Shown here: positions 1 to 9,045 of the stretch, in pieces
How positions within the stretch are numbered: the stretch's first letter is position 1
How the letters are laid out: the number at the start of each line of letters is the position of its first letter
NCBI GenBank assembly: GCA_015491865.1
Contig: WFVD01000015.1
Coordinates: forward strand, 1-64,000
Length of the DNA: 64,000 nucleotides
Direction of reading: 5' to 3'
Source of the DNA: Gammaproteobacteria bacterium
GTDB lineage: Bacteria; Pseudomonadota; Gammaproteobacteria; SZUA-140
Translations under genes and position numbers: made by a program
Notes under the pieces: model-generated
The model's input: the letters and a program-made list of their open reading frames with translations, nothing else
Told to the model about the DNA's origin: nothing
Databases searched by the model: none

Positions 1-313
1 ACCTGTCTTGCGGCAATTCTATACTGCAAGCTTCATACAACCATTCCGCTATTTCTGAGAACTGTCCTGTTAGAAAGTCTTCATCAAGATGGCTTTCATC
101 TTTCAGGGTAAAATCCAAATCCTCTGAGAAACGATAGGTTTCGAAGTAACATTTTTTAAGGCATGTGCCGCCTTTGAAAACCCAGCTATCGGTAAATGCC
201 GTGTTTTGGTGAATGGCGGCAAGCATCCAGCCAAGCACATAATCTTTTTCAACAACAGCCGGGGTTAAACCCGTTTCATCGGCGACGGAAAGTACTTCGT
301 CTTTACTAATCAA
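1..313 (-). CDS. AbiEii-type nucleotidyltransferase toxin (partial, C-terminus outside window)
   Basis: Toxin half of an AbiE system. The frame starts at a TTG (311-313) that overlaps the TGA of the upstream antitoxin gene, so the two are translationally coupled. It reads leftward off the window edge without a stop. About 104 codons are visible. They contain the nucleotidyltransferase hallmark FKGGTCLKKCYFETYRFSED followed by LDFT, matching the GG(T/S)xLxK...SxDxD core of the AbiEii/DNA polymerase-beta-like fold. AbiEii proteins are known to transfer NTPs and arrest growth in type IV toxin-antitoxin phage-abortive systems. The TTG start is inferred from the overlap; a start elsewhere is possible. 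Confidence 0.85.
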   Translation of the reverse strand, partial: MISKDEVLSVADETGLTPAVVEKDYVLGWMLAAIHQNTAFTDSWVFKGGTCLKKCYFETYRFSEDLDFTLKDESHLDEDFLTGQFSEIAEWLYEACSIELPQDR

Positions 314-1104
314 AACTTATATCCTTTCGGTATCCATAGCCGCCACCGGGTTACGAGGCTTTTGTCTTTCGCATTTTTATCAAGCTGCGTATATCCCGTT
401 GTAAGGTTCTTGGCGCATTCGTCAATGAAGGATTGTTCGAAACCAAGCGCCTCTGCCAGGAACCCCAGTTTTTTGAAGAGAGCGCCATTGCCGATTTGTT
501 TGGCGTAGACCATTAGCTTTTCGAGGTCGCTTTGCTTGTTATAGAGCTGCTTGAATTCCTTCAAACAATCGATGGTATGCTGCAAGCCAGCACCAAGATA
601 GGGATCGTCAATAATGTCGAGTATCGTTTTATAAGGGTCGGAGATACTGATCTTAATCTGGTCGCGCCAAATGGTTTTTGTTCCAAAAACCAGGTTTTCA
701 GGGACATGCTTAACGAAAAAACTAACACCTTGATGCTCAGTATTCCCGTAAGCAGTGCGCTTACTGGTGAGCACGCAAACGGAGCGGAATAACTGTTCTG
801 TGAGTTCCCAGTGCTCCAATGCGCTCCAGCCGCCTACGTAGCCGGGGCTGTATAGCTCAGGGACAAGTATCCATGGGTCTTCTAATACTTGGGTTTTCCC
901 TAGAGCCGTGGGTTGGACAGGTACATAAAGCCCTCTGGCCACGCGCCTGAGAACGCCCTGGTTATGCCAGCCAGCCAGTAGCTTTGCCGCATGAGACCTG
1001 TCTAAATTCAAGGCTTCCATGGCATCACTCACTCGGATAGTACCTGACGTGTGCCGCAGGACGGTGGCTAGCCTTTTCTGGCGTGTCGAAACTTGATCAC
1101 TCAT
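310..1104 (-). CDS. AbiEi-type antitoxin / transcriptional regulator
   Basis: 264-residue antitoxin partner of the AbiEii toxin, encoded just upstream of it in the same operon. Residues 1-60 form a winged helix-turn-helix (RVSDAMEALNLDRSHAAKLL, then GVLRRVARGLYVP), typical of the AbiEi N-terminal regulator domain. The rest matches the antitoxin C-terminal domain (GGWSALEHWELTEQ; IKISISDPYKTILDIIDDP). AbiEi proteins neutralise the toxin without direct binding and repress their own promoter by binding inverted repeats. A perfect 11-bp inverted repeat flanks the presumed promoter (1109-1119 and 1214-1224), with its near arm about 5 bp upstream of the start. The gene is intact and the length is normal for the family. 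Confidence 0.88.
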   Translation of the reverse strand: MSDQVSTRQKRLATVLRHTSGTIRVSDAMEALNLDRSHAAKLLAGWHNQGVLRRVARGLYVPVQPTALGKTQVLEDPWILVPELYSPGYVGGWSALEHWELTEQLFRSVCVLTSKRTAYGNTEHQGVSFFVKHVPENLVFGTKTIWRDQIKISISDPYKTILDIIDDPYLGAGLQHTIDCLKEFKQLYNKQSDLEKLMVYAKQIGNGALFKKLGFLAEALGFEQSFIDECAKNLTTGYTQLDKNAKDKSLVTRWRLWIPKGYKF

Positions 1105-1108
1105 ATCG

Positions 1109-1224
1109 CTATATCAAAATACGTTAAATTCTTACATTTCGAGAATAGCATGTAGCTTTGTATGGCGCTATAAGAAAATACAGATTATTCCTTAAATACA
1201 TGAAAATAGTGATTTTTGATATAG
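1109..1224. promoter_or_regulatory. abiE promoter region with 11-bp inverted repeat
   Basis: CTATATCAAAA at 1109-1119 has its exact reverse complement TTTTGATATAG at 1214-1224. The interval between is AT-rich and lies directly upstream of the abiEi start. AbiEi proteins of other bacteria bind inverted repeats in their promoter, so these are candidate autoregulatory operators. The operator role is an inference. Confidence 0.45.
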
Positions 1225-1240
1225 TTTTTTCCAAATTGTG

Positions 1241-1298
1241 TGTCCCTTAACCGTGCTTAGTGTCTTTTAAAACCAGGCAAACAGCCATTTAAGGGACA
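1241..1298. terminator. Inverted repeat just after the relaxase frame
   Basis: TGTCCCTTAA (1241-1250) is exactly inverted at 1289-1298 (TTAAGGGACA), immediately beyond the TAA of the relaxase frame at 1299-1301. The loop is long (38 nt) and no T-tract follows, so it is a weak terminator candidate. It could instead mark an element boundary. Confidence 0.25.
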
Positions 1299-2630
1299 TT
1301 AGATTTCCGGCTCATAACCGCGATCTTGGTTTTTATCCCGAATCCTCTTGGGCTTTCTGGATTTACTGGCTTTTTCAGATGTCTGTCGGAATTCTTCTCT
1401 CAGTTTTGAAGGCTTATCGGTTTTGAGATTGCGATAGTCCTGAATATCCTGGCGTAACAGCTCGATTTCCAGCTCGTGAGTGTGGATTTCACTGCGCTGG
1501 CGCAGGCTCAATTGTTGGCGTTGCTGGATATGCTTGAAGATCAGCTCGTCTTTTTCCTGGCGGTCGCGCTGGAAGGCGACAAGTGCATCGAGTTCATTTT
1601 GACGTTTTGTTTTCTCATATTTGCCAGTCAGCCGATGCCAGATACCCTTAAGGCCTTTGGCTAGGCGCTGAGAACGCTCTTTTGTTTCCGCATCCCAGCG
1701 TTTGCGGTGAAATTCTTCCAGAGATTGCCGCTCTTTGCGCTGATCTTCCACCAGGCGCTGGCGTTTGAATTCAAAGGCGGCAGAACGTTTTTGTTTGGAT
1801 GCTTGCGCATGGGCAAGGTGCTGCTGAAGCCGTTTGGTCATATCCGAGCCGATCTGATCCCTGGCTTGCTCGATGGATGGCAGCGTTTGCGGATCGCCCA
1901 GGCGCTTACGAACATCCTTGGCTTTTACGCCTGCATATCTGGCGATTGCGTAGACTTCGCCCTGGTAATCAACCGCAACAAATCCGCGCCGATCTCCGCG
2001 AGCCAGAACAAAGCCCTTGCTCAGTAGTGCACCCGCAAAGGCTTTGCGGCTATCTGAGATAGCCCAGCTTTCCTGAAATGTGCGTTTAATCTCCTTGGGG
2101 TTCAGGCCAGCGCGGCGCGCTTGCTGCCATTCTTCACGGCTGAAGTTGAGCGGGTTTCTGTCCTCGCGATCAATGATGCCTGGTGGAATCTTCCAGCCAT
2201 ATTCCAGATACAGCTCCCTGGATACGTCTTTCAGCTTCATTTTGTAGAACGGCAGGTTAATGGCCTTCATCTCGTCTGTGTCGATCCTCGATCAGACCAC
2301 ATGGGCATGACGGCGGCCTTCTTTCTCGTGGAACACGATGGCGCGGGGCTGATCTTCCAGGCCGAGTTTTTGCTCAATCTGCTCGATAGCTGTTTCAAAA
2401 ACCTCAATTGGCACGCGCTCGTGAGGCGGTGGACTGAGGCTCAGCGAGAAAAAAGGCTGCTTGGCGCGAGTGCCTTTGCTGACGGCATGGATTTCATTGA
2501 AGGCTGACGGCAGGTCGTCAGACATAAAGCCACGCAGCTCATGGACTTCGACATGCTCATTGTCTTCGGTTTTGAGCAGGTGCGCGGCGAGTTGCCTACC
2601 GCCTGATCGCTGGCTTCCCTTCAAAATCAT
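1299..2630 (-). pseudogene. Relaxase / mobilization nuclease, interrupted by one in-frame TGA
   Basis: Relaxases nick oriT and attach to the transferred strand through a tyrosine. The N-terminal segment (2292-2630, 112 codons) begins MILKGSQRSGGRQLAAHLL and ends ...EKEGRRHAHVV followed by TGA at 2292-2294. Reading on in the same frame gives SRIDTDEMKAINLPFYKMK and an open frame to the TAA at 1299. The stop falls one codon after HAHVV, where MobA/VirD2-like relaxases have HxHVVxSRID with Trp, so TGG to TGA is the simplest explanation. The C-terminal 324 codons are charged and partly coiled-coil (repeated Lys/Arg/Glu/Gln around residues 270-360). The full frame would be 443 codons. Its start lies 2 bp after the mobC-like stop. 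It is probably inactive unless read through. Confidence 0.85.
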
Positions 2631-2632
2631 GG

Positions 2633-3037
2633 CTACACCTCCGAGGAGTAATAGCCCAAGGCCTGCATGAGCAATATGCGCATGGCTCTTACGTCATCAC
2701 AGGCATTTTGCAGTGCCTTCTCGGTATCCGGCGTAACGGGGAGTGAGCCAGAATTAGCCGCTTTGGCGAGTTGGTTGATATTGCTGGCAAGACGGGATTT
2801 ACCCAGTTTGCCCAGCAACTCCCCCAGGGCTTTTTCGTCTTTTAGCGGTTTTTTTGTGCGTGTGCGTTTTCTGCGCGGCTTTTCTTTGCCGCCGAATAGC
2901 TTGGAGCGGATATAAGCCCCCAATGGCTGGGAACCAGGCGATTGCTCCAGGGCTGCACGCTCTTCAAAGGTCAGTCTGAGCGAAAAAGGAGTGGTTATCT
3001 TATTGTTATTGTTTGGATTTGAAGGAGATGTGCTCAT
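2633..3037 (-). CDS. MobC-like relaxosome accessory protein
   Basis: 134-residue basic protein directly upstream of the relaxase frame, with its TAG 2 bp before the relaxase ATG. The N-terminus has a ribbon-helix-helix-like stretch (ITTPFSLRLTFEERAALEQ). This is followed by a lysine/arginine-rich linker (KEKPRRKRTRTKK) and the MobC-type C-terminal helix pattern SRLASNINQLAKAANSGSLP...DDVRAMRILLMQALGYY. MobC proteins help relaxases melt and bind oriT. A strong AAGGAGG precedes the ATG. Position and motif make the assignment firm; transfer function is unlikely because the relaxase is broken. Confidence 0.8.
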   Translation of the reverse strand: MSTSPSNPNNNNKITTPFSLRLTFEERAALEQSPGSQPLGAYIRSKLFGGKEKPRRKRTRTKKPLKDEKALGELLGKLGKSRLASNINQLAKAANSGSLPVTPDTEKALQNACDDVRAMRILLMQALGYYSSEV

Positions 3038-3141
3038 TACGCCACCTCCTTGAAGAACGGCGCAAACTTCTTGAGAAACTCATTCCATTCCTCTAATGTC
3101 TGGAAAAGGCGGTTCGAAGTTTCTCCTTCGAAGTGCGCCAT
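3037..3141 (-). CDS. 34-residue leader ORF upstream of mobC-like gene
   Basis: ATG at 3139-3141 opens a frame reading MAHFEGETSNRLFQTLEEWN and on to FKEVA. Its TAA shares a base with the ATG of the MobC-like gene (TAATG), the usual sign of translational coupling. The AAGGAGG of the next gene lies inside its 3' end. The composition is protein-like (alternating aromatic and acidic residues), but its own start has no clear Shine-Dalgarno. I do not recognise a family. It may be a coupling leader rather than a functional product. Confidence 0.4.
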   Translation of the reverse strand: MAHFEGETSNRLFQTLEEWNEFLKKFAPFFKEVA

Positions 3142-3689
3142 TTTTTAAAGAAGCCTACCCACCCGGGTGGTTTTTTTTGTGCCCAGAATTTGAGCAGCCA
3201 CCGCAAGCTCTTTAGGCCTCACAAAGTGGTCATTAACCGCGTAGAAAAATAGGTTGTCACATCTCTTTAAGATATTCCTCAGAATGTTGAAAAGAGCTGG
3301 GCGCCCGTTACCGTTCCATCAAGCTCTGCTTGAGTAGCCGGGCACAATTAATCCCAGTATGGGGGCTATTGTAGGAAAAGGTTGATCACCTTCATCTCAT
3401 CGATGGCTAGTTTCACATTAACTCTGCCAGTGACTGTTTTGACGATATAGAGCCTTGTAAATATATTCTGATACTCGATTTTGAGAATTCTTTATGCTTG
3501 CTGCTGTTTACTTTAGAGATGAGTATGAATTACATGATTCTATTATTAAAGTCCTGCTTTCTTTTGCAGATATCTGGAGCATCTGAATATGCCGATGATA
3601 GTGCGCTGTGGAAGTTAAGAGGATGCGTTTCTACGGTCACTGCTATTGGCACGTTCTTCATGAATAGTTAATGATGACCGGGGTGATCT
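3142..3689. other. Intergenic region between mobilization genes and ThDP-enzyme gene
   Basis: About 550 bp without a convincing gene. At 3155-3166 there is a 12-bp perfect palindrome CCACCCGGGTGG followed by eight T residues. It could be part of an oriT-proximal site or a small rightward terminator. A sigma-70-like promoter lies at 3439-3467. The right-hand 200 bp contain only a short unconvincing ORF (30 codons from about 3493). The right boundary of the mobilizable element should lie in this stretch, but I see no attachment repeat. Confidence 0.4.
3439..3467 (+). promoter_or_regulatory. Candidate sigma-70 promoter upstream of ThDP-enzyme gene
   Basis: TTGACG at 3439-3444 and TATATT at 3462-3467 are separated by exactly 17 bp. 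The next rightward gene starts at 3690, so the predicted leader would be about 215 nt. Confidence 0.45.
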
Positions 3690-5495
3690 GTGAACAATGT
3701 GATAAGAAAGGAGGAGCTGCTTTTATCCACTCAGGGAGCGTTTAATGCAGCAGAGTTTGTGCTGGAGTACCTCTCTCAAATCAATGTGGATAAAATCTTT
3801 GGGGTGCCGGGTGGTGCAATAGAGCCGCTGTTTGATGCTGTTGCCCGTTTTAATCGTGATAAAGAGCAGAAGTCGACCATCGATCTAATTACATCTCGCC
3901 ATGAAACCGGTGCAGTATTTATGGCGGATGGTTATGCCAGAGAGAGTGGGCGTCTGGCTGTCTGCTGTGCTACCACCGGCCCGGGGTCAACTAATATGAT
4001 TACGGGTATCGCATCGGCTTATACAGATCAGATACCGATGTTGGTATTGACGCCACAAACATCGATGGCCGGGTTTGGCAGGCAAGAGCTACAGGATTCA
4101 TCGGATGATTCTGTTTCGGTCGTGACGATGCTCTCTCGTTGTACTCGCTATAACTCAATGGTAACGCATATAGATCAGCTAAAATATAAGCTGATAAAGG
4201 CTGTAAAAACAGCGCTGACATACCCCTGTGGCCCGGTGCATTTGAGTATTCCCATGGATATCTGGCACCAGACTGTTGAAGCGGAAATACCAGTGGTAGC
4301 AGGTGGGATGAAAGTGCAGTCTCATGATCGCTATGAGCAGCCGAATTATGAAAAATTATGCCAACTGTTAAGCGGTAATCATAAAAGTGTCTTTCTGCTC
4401 GGTGTCGATAGCTTGCCTCACATCAGGACGATTATTGAATGTGCAGAAATAATTGGTGCTGAAATTGTGACTACAGCCGCAGCCAAAGGTGCCATTTCAG
4501 CGAATCATCCGCTCTATCGAGGCGTAATAGGGTTTGCTGGCCACCAGCAGGCAATAGAGCTGCTGTATAGCAATGAAACGGATCATATTGTTGTTATTGG
4601 TAGTAACTTAAGTCCGTTTGAAACAGCCGGTCTCTCTAGTTGTGACGCTATTATGAGTAAAGTGCTATGTGTTAATTTCCCACTGAGCGATGATTTTGTC
4701 TATGAAACTGCCCAATTACAGCTCTATGGAAATCTGGAGAAGATATTCGATGATCTAAAGAATTATCTCTACAAACGACAGGCGATTGATCGTTACACGC
4801 ATAAGAGATCAATTCATAGCCACCGTTGCAACGTAATTCAATATGGTGGTTTTTCTAAGGTGGGTGTTGATAGCCGTATTCCTTCATCCACCTATCTTGA
4901 TCAGCCGGATAAAGAGGCGCTTGTGAAGCCTCAGTATTTAATGGGTAAACTACCCGGGCTGCTCCCTTCAAAAAGCCGTTATCATATTGATGCGGGTAAC
5001 TCATGGGCGTGGGCAACCCACTATCTTCACCTGAGTTCAGTGTTGAATTATCGAATTGCGATGGGCTTTGGTTCGATGGGGTGGGCGATTGGTGCCGCAG
5101 TTGGTGCTGCCTGTGCTCAGGATGAGGCACCAGCGGTATGCATTACCGGTGATGGGAGTTACCTGATGAGTGGGCAGGAAATTACAGTGGCAGTACAGTT
5201 ACAGCTCCCTGTCATTTTTATTGTTTTGAATGATCACGCCTTTGGAATGGTAAAGCATGGTCAGCGACTGGGTGGCGCAGAAGCGATAGGTTTTGAGCTA
5301 CCTCCTGTCGATTTCGCGATGATGGCGCATGCCGTAGGGGCAGCTGGAATAAGTATAAAAAATGCACAGCAGCTTGATGAGCTGGAGATGGGGCCGCTAC
5401 TCGAAACAAAAGGCCCCGTGTTACTGGATATTCATATCGACCCAGAAGAGGTGCCGCCGATGGCATCGCGGATGAAAGAGCTTGGAAGAGGGTAG
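3690..5495 (+). CDS. Thiamine diphosphate-dependent enzyme, acetolactate synthase-like
   Basis: 601-residue three-domain ThDP enzyme. The N-terminal PYR domain has GVPGGAIEPLFDAV (residues 38-51) and the cofactor-activating glutamate in RHETGA (Glu72). The middle domain is Rossmann-like. The C-terminal PP domain has GDGSY (487-491) and the metal-binding Asn514 in VLNDHAFGM. The start is GTG at 3690 with GGGGTGA upstream. The overall form resembles the large subunit of acetolactate synthase. No small-subunit (ilvN) or branched-chain gene is adjacent, so the substrate is uncertain; decarboxylases and carboligases of this superfamily share these motifs. It stands alone, convergent with mfd. Confidence 0.75.
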   Translation: MNNVIRKEELLLSTQGAFNAAEFVLEYLSQINVDKIFGVPGGAIEPLFDAVARFNRDKEQKSTIDLITSRHETGAVFMADGYARESGRLAVCCATTGPGSTNMITGIASAYTDQIPMLVLTPQTSMAGFGRQELQDSSDDSVSVVTMLSRCTRYNSMVTHIDQLKYKLIKAVKTALTYPCGPVHLSIPMDIWHQTVEAEIPVVAGGMKVQSHDRYEQPNYEKLCQLLSGNHKSVFLLGVDSLPHIRTIIECAEIIGAEIVTTAAAKGAISANHPLYRGVIGFAGHQQAIELLYSNETDHIVVIGSNLSPFETAGLSSCDAIMSKVLCVNFPLSDDFVYETAQLQLYGNLEKIFDDLKNYLYKRQAIDRYTHKRSIHSHRCNVIQYGGFSKVGVDSRIPSSTYLDQPDKEALVKPQYLMGKLPGLLPSKSRYHIDAGNSWAWATHYLHLSSVLNYRIAMGFGSMGWAIGAAVGAACAQDEAPAVCITGDGSYLMSGQEITVAVQLQLPVIFIVLNDHAFGMVKHGQRLGGAEAIGFELPPVDFAMMAHAVGAAGISIKNAQQLDELEMGPLLETKGPVLLDIHIDPEEVPPMASRMKELGRG

Positions 5496-5525
5496 CTCTG
5501 TACTATCCTCAACGATTGCTACCCT
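5489..5525. terminator. Stem-loop between convergent ThDP-enzyme and mfd genes
   Basis: AGGGTAGC (5489-5496) is inverted exactly at 5518-5525 (GCTACCCT) and spans both stop codons. Both strands lack a long T-tract, so it is at best a weak bidirectional terminator. Confidence 0.3.
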
Positions 5526-8500
5526 TATCAAGCGCTATCATCTCCAGCAATGCGGTGATGGCATCGATACGATCCTGTAGCGTTGGTAGTTGCATCGTAA
5601 AGCGTAGCTTCTCCTGCCCATCAAGTTTATAGGTGTTGGGCTTGCGCTGGATCAGGTTGATGATCTTCATCGGGTCAACATTGGGCAGTTCCCCAAAGAC
5701 GATACGTCCGCCGTGAGCCGCCGCCTCGATCTTGCGTATGCCAAGAGGTGCGGCAGTCAGTTTTAGTTCGGTAACAGTGATCAGGTTTTTAGCCGCTTCT
5801 GGCAGCAGCCCAAAACGATCAATCATTTCGACCTGTAACTCACGTAGCTCAGCGCTGTCGCTGGCATTGGCGATCCGCTTGTAGAGTACCAGTCGGCTGT
5901 GAACATCAGGCAGGTAATCTTCTGGTAGTCGTGCGGGGACACCAAGATCGATCTCAGATCCGCTCTGTAGCGGCTGTAGTAGTTCAGGTTGCTTACCGGC
6001 CTTGAGTGCGGCGACAGCGCGATCCAGCAAATCGGTATACATCGAAAAACCGATTTCCTGAATGTGGCCACTCTGTTCATCACCGAGGAACTCACCTGCG
6101 CCGCGAATCTCAAGGTCGTGCGTCGCAAGGGTAAAACCTGCCCCCAGCTCTTCGATCGATTCAATCGCCTCAAGCCGTTTCTCGGCATCTCGGGTCATAC
6201 TGTTTTTCGGTGGCGTGATCAGATAGGCGTAGGCCTGATGGTGGGAGCGACCGACACGGCCGCGCAGTTGATAGAGTTGCGCAATGCCGAGTTTATCGGC
6301 GCGATTGATTATGATGGTGTTGGCGTTCGGAACATCGATACCGCTTTCGATAATGGTCGTGCTGACTAGAATATTAAAACGTTGATGGTAAAAGTCGAGC
6401 ATGATCTGTTCCAGCTCACGTTCGTTCATCTGCCCATGTGCAAACTTTATCTGCGCCTCTGGCATCAGTTTCTTAAGCGCTTCAGTGGTCTTTGCAATGG
6501 TACGCACTTCATTATGCAGAAAATAGAGCTGTCCACCACGGCGGATCTCACGCAGGCACGCCTCACGAATCAGCGTCTCATTCCATTGTCGAACAAAGGT
6601 TTTGATGGCGATGCGACGCAGTGGTGGCGTGGCGATAATCGAAAGGTCACGAATGCCCGTTAGCGCCATATTCAGTGAGCGGGGAATCGGTGTTGCGGTA
6701 AGGCTTAAGGTATCAACATCGCTACGCAGTGATTTCAGCTGCTCTTTCTGCTTAACGCCAAAGCGGTGCTCTTCATCGATAATAAACAGACCGAGGTTAT
6801 TAAATTTGATGTTTCCGCTGATCAGCTTATGGGTACCAACCACGATATCGACTTTGCCATCAGCAATCTTTTTTAACGCCTCATCTCCCTCTTTTCTGGT
6901 GGTAAAGCGTGATAATACGGCTACCTCTACCGGCCAGTCGGCAAAACGGTCTTTAAAGTTCTGGTAATGCTGCTGTGCCAGCAGAGTAGTGGGTACCAGC
7001 ACCGCCACCTGTGTTCCACCCTGTACTGCAATAAACGCAGCACGCATCGCCACCTCTGTCTTACCAAAGCCGACATCGCCACAAACGAGGCGGTCCATCG
7101 GCTTGTCGCTGGTCATGTCGGCAATCAATTCAATGATCGCCTCCTGCTGATCCGGTGTCTCTTCAAATGGAAAGCCAGCGGCAAATGAGGCGTACTGCTC
7201 GTCAACGATAGGAAAGGCGTGGCCCTTGCGTGCCGCACGTCGCGCATAGATATCCAGTAATTCAGCCGCAACATCGTGTGCTCGCTCGGCGGCCTTACGC
7301 TTTGCTTTGCTCCAGGTCTCTGTACCGAGGCGATGTAATGGTGAGCGCTCTTCAGAGACCCCTGCATAACGGCTGATCAGGTGTAGTGAAGAGACCGGTA
7401 CATATAGTTTGTCGCCACCCGCATATTCGAGTAGCAGGTATTCGTTAGTCTGGCCACCGGCATCGAGTGTCTGTAATCCGAGGTAGCGTCCGACGCCGTG
7501 CTCTTCATGTACGACGGGTGAACCAACGGTGAGTTCGGTCAGGTTTTTAACTACCGCATCAACATCACGCCCACGCTTTTTACGGCGACGGCGCTGCATC
7601 ACCTGCTCACCAAAGAGCTGTGATTCGCTGATGATCGCCAGCTTTTCTGTTCCACAGGCAGCGCTATCGAGTATCATCCCTTCATCAAAGGGGGCAACGG
7701 TGATCGCCAGCGGCGTATCACTCTGGACAAAATCAGCCCAGCTATCGAGCTGTTTCGGATAGCGCTCATGGTCGCGGAACATCTCAAGCAGTGTCTCGCG
7801 TCGCCCGCTGGTCTCGGCTGCGATGAGTACCCGCCCTTCAAAGCTACCGAGAAACGTTAGCAGTGGCTCGAGGGGGTGAGGTGAGCGCGGGGGAAGGCTT
7901 AATGCAGGCGGGGCACTGGTTGCAAAGTTGTAGTGGTTGGCATTCCGAGGGTCAAGTTCTATGCGGTTTAACTGAATGGTGTTGTGTCTCTGCAGTTGTT
8001 GCGACAACTGCTGGGGTTCAATAAACAGGCTGTCTGGGGAGAGTAGTGGCCGCTCAAGGTCATGTTGTCCCGATTCAAATCGCTCACCGCACTCACGCCA
8101 GAACTGTTCGGCGGCATCATGCACGCCGTTGGTGGTGATGATCAGCGTGTTATCAGGCAGGTAATCGAACAGTGTCTGCGTCTGTTCAAAAAAGAGCGGC
8201 AGGTAATATTCGACCCCGGCGGGGGCAAGTCCCTGCGAGATGTCACGGTAGATCACACTCTCTTGCGGGTTACCCTCAAATTGCAGGCGGTACTGCTGGC
8301 GAAAACGGGTAATGCCCGCTTCGCTAAGTGGAAACTCGCGAGCGGGCATCAGGTGAATACAGTCGATACTGTTAATGGTTCGTTGTGACTCAGGGTCAAA
8401 GGTGCGGATAGTCTCTATTTCATCGTCAAACAGGTCGATCCGGAACGGGGTTTTACATCCCATCGGAAAGAGATCAAAGAGCCCCCCACGAACTGTAAAT

Positions 8501-9000
8501 TCACCATGCTCCATCACTTGTGAGACATATCGGTAGCCGCTGTTATCGAGGCGTGTGCGCATCTGTTCGATATTGAGCTTTTGTCCAACATCAAGCATCA
8601 AGGTATTTGCTTCAAGATAATTCTGAGGCGGCAGCTGATGCATTAAGGTGCTGACCGGCACGATGATGATGCCGCGCGACATGGTTGGCAGCTGGTGCAG
8701 TGTACCCAGTCGATCAGAGATTATATCCTGGTGTGGTGAGAAGTGATCATAGGGAAGGGTTTCGCGATCTGGAAAGATTGAAACTGCTATCTCAGGATGG
8801 TTGCCAAGATAAAAGCCAAGCGTCTGAGCTAGCGTCTCTTCGCCATGAATATCTGCCGTAACCACCATGACAGGGCCGCTGTGTTGCTGTGCGGCAGAGC
8901 TGATTGCGAGGCTGCTGCTGTTACCGTAGAGTTTCCCCCATTGAATGGTAGCGCTTCTGGTGGATGGTAAGGGTGGAGAAAAAGGGGTGATTAGGCTCAT
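5509..9000 (-). CDS. mfd: Transcription-repair coupling factor Mfd
   Basis: 1163-residue ATP-dependent translocase that removes RNA polymerase stalled at lesions and recruits UvrA. Visible parts are the UvrB-like N-terminal region (about 1-350), the RNA-polymerase-interaction/CarD-like domain (LTVGSPVVHEEHGVGRYLGL) and the RecG-like motor with Walker A GDVGFGKTEVAMRAA, DEEH box IIDEEHRFGVKQKEQL and the motif ESGIDVPNANTIIINRADKL with QLRGRVGRS. The C-terminal domain follows. Length agrees with E. coli Mfd (about 1150). It is transcribed in the same direction as lpxH and ppi upstream, with 45 bp separating it from lpxH, so an operon is likely. Confidence 0.98.
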   Translation of the reverse strand: MSLITPFSPPLPSTRSATIQWGKLYGNSSSLAISSAAQQHSGPVMVVTADIHGEETLAQTLGFYLGNHPEIAVSIFPDRETLPYDHFSPHQDIISDRLGTLHQLPTMSRGIIIVPVSTLMHQLPPQNYLEANTLMLDVGQKLNIEQMRTRLDNSGYRYVSQVMEHGEFTVRGGLFDLFPMGCKTPFRIDLFDDEIETIRTFDPESQRTINSIDCIHLMPAREFPLSEAGITRFRQQYRLQFEGNPQESVIYRDISQGLAPAGVEYYLPLFFEQTQTLFDYLPDNTLIITTNGVHDAAEQFWRECGERFESGQHDLERPLLSPDSLFIEPQQLSQQLQRHNTIQLNRIELDPRNANHYNFATSAPPALSLPPRSPHPLEPLLTFLGSFEGRVLIAAETSGRRETLLEMFRDHERYPKQLDSWADFVQSDTPLAITVAPFDEGMILDSAACGTEKLAIISESQLFGEQVMQRRRRKKRGRDVDAVVKNLTELTVGSPVVHEEHGVGRYLGLQTLDAGGQTNEYLLLEYAGGDKLYVPVSSLHLISRYAGVSEERSPLHRLGTETWSKAKRKAAERAHDVAAELLDIYARRAARKGHAFPIVDEQYASFAAGFPFEETPDQQEAIIELIADMTSDKPMDRLVCGDVGFGKTEVAMRAAFIAVQGGTQVAVLVPTTLLAQQHYQNFKDRFADWPVEVAVLSRFTTRKEGDEALKKIADGKVDIVVGTHKLISGNIKFNNLGLFIIDEEHRFGVKQKEQLKSLRSDVDTLSLTATPIPRSLNMALTGIRDLSIIATPPLRRIAIKTFVRQWNETLIREACLREIRRGGQLYFLHNEVRTIAKTTEALKKLMPEAQIKFAHGQMNERELEQIMLDFYHQRFNILVSTTIIESGIDVPNANTIIINRADKLGIAQLYQLRGRVGRSHHQAYAYLITPPKNSMTRDAEKRLEAIESIEELGAGFTLATHDLEIRGAGEFLGDEQSGHIQEIGFSMYTDLLDRAVAALKAGKQPELLQPLQSGSEIDLGVPARLPEDYLPDVHSRLVLYKRIANASDSAELRELQVEMIDRFGLLPEAAKNLITVTELKLTAAPLGIRKIEAAAHGGRIVFGELPNVDPMKIINLIQRKPNTYKLDGQEKLRFTMQLPTLQDRIDAITALLEMIALDKGSNR

Positions 9001-9045
9001 CTGATTCTGGATTGTTGCGTGATTTTAATGGTAACGAACGATTTT

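Noticed and set aside
2292-2294. Recoding of the relaxase TGA as Trp or selenocysteine
   Set aside because: Other genes in the window end in TGA (mfd, folP-type overlaps, nuoF), so TGA is a normal stop, and no hairpin resembling a selenocysteine insertion element follows.
3690-5495. Calling the ThDP enzyme ilvB/ilvI
   Set aside because: Motifs fit, but there is no ilvN/ilvH or ilvC neighbour and related ThDP enzymes share the same residues, so no gene symbol was given.
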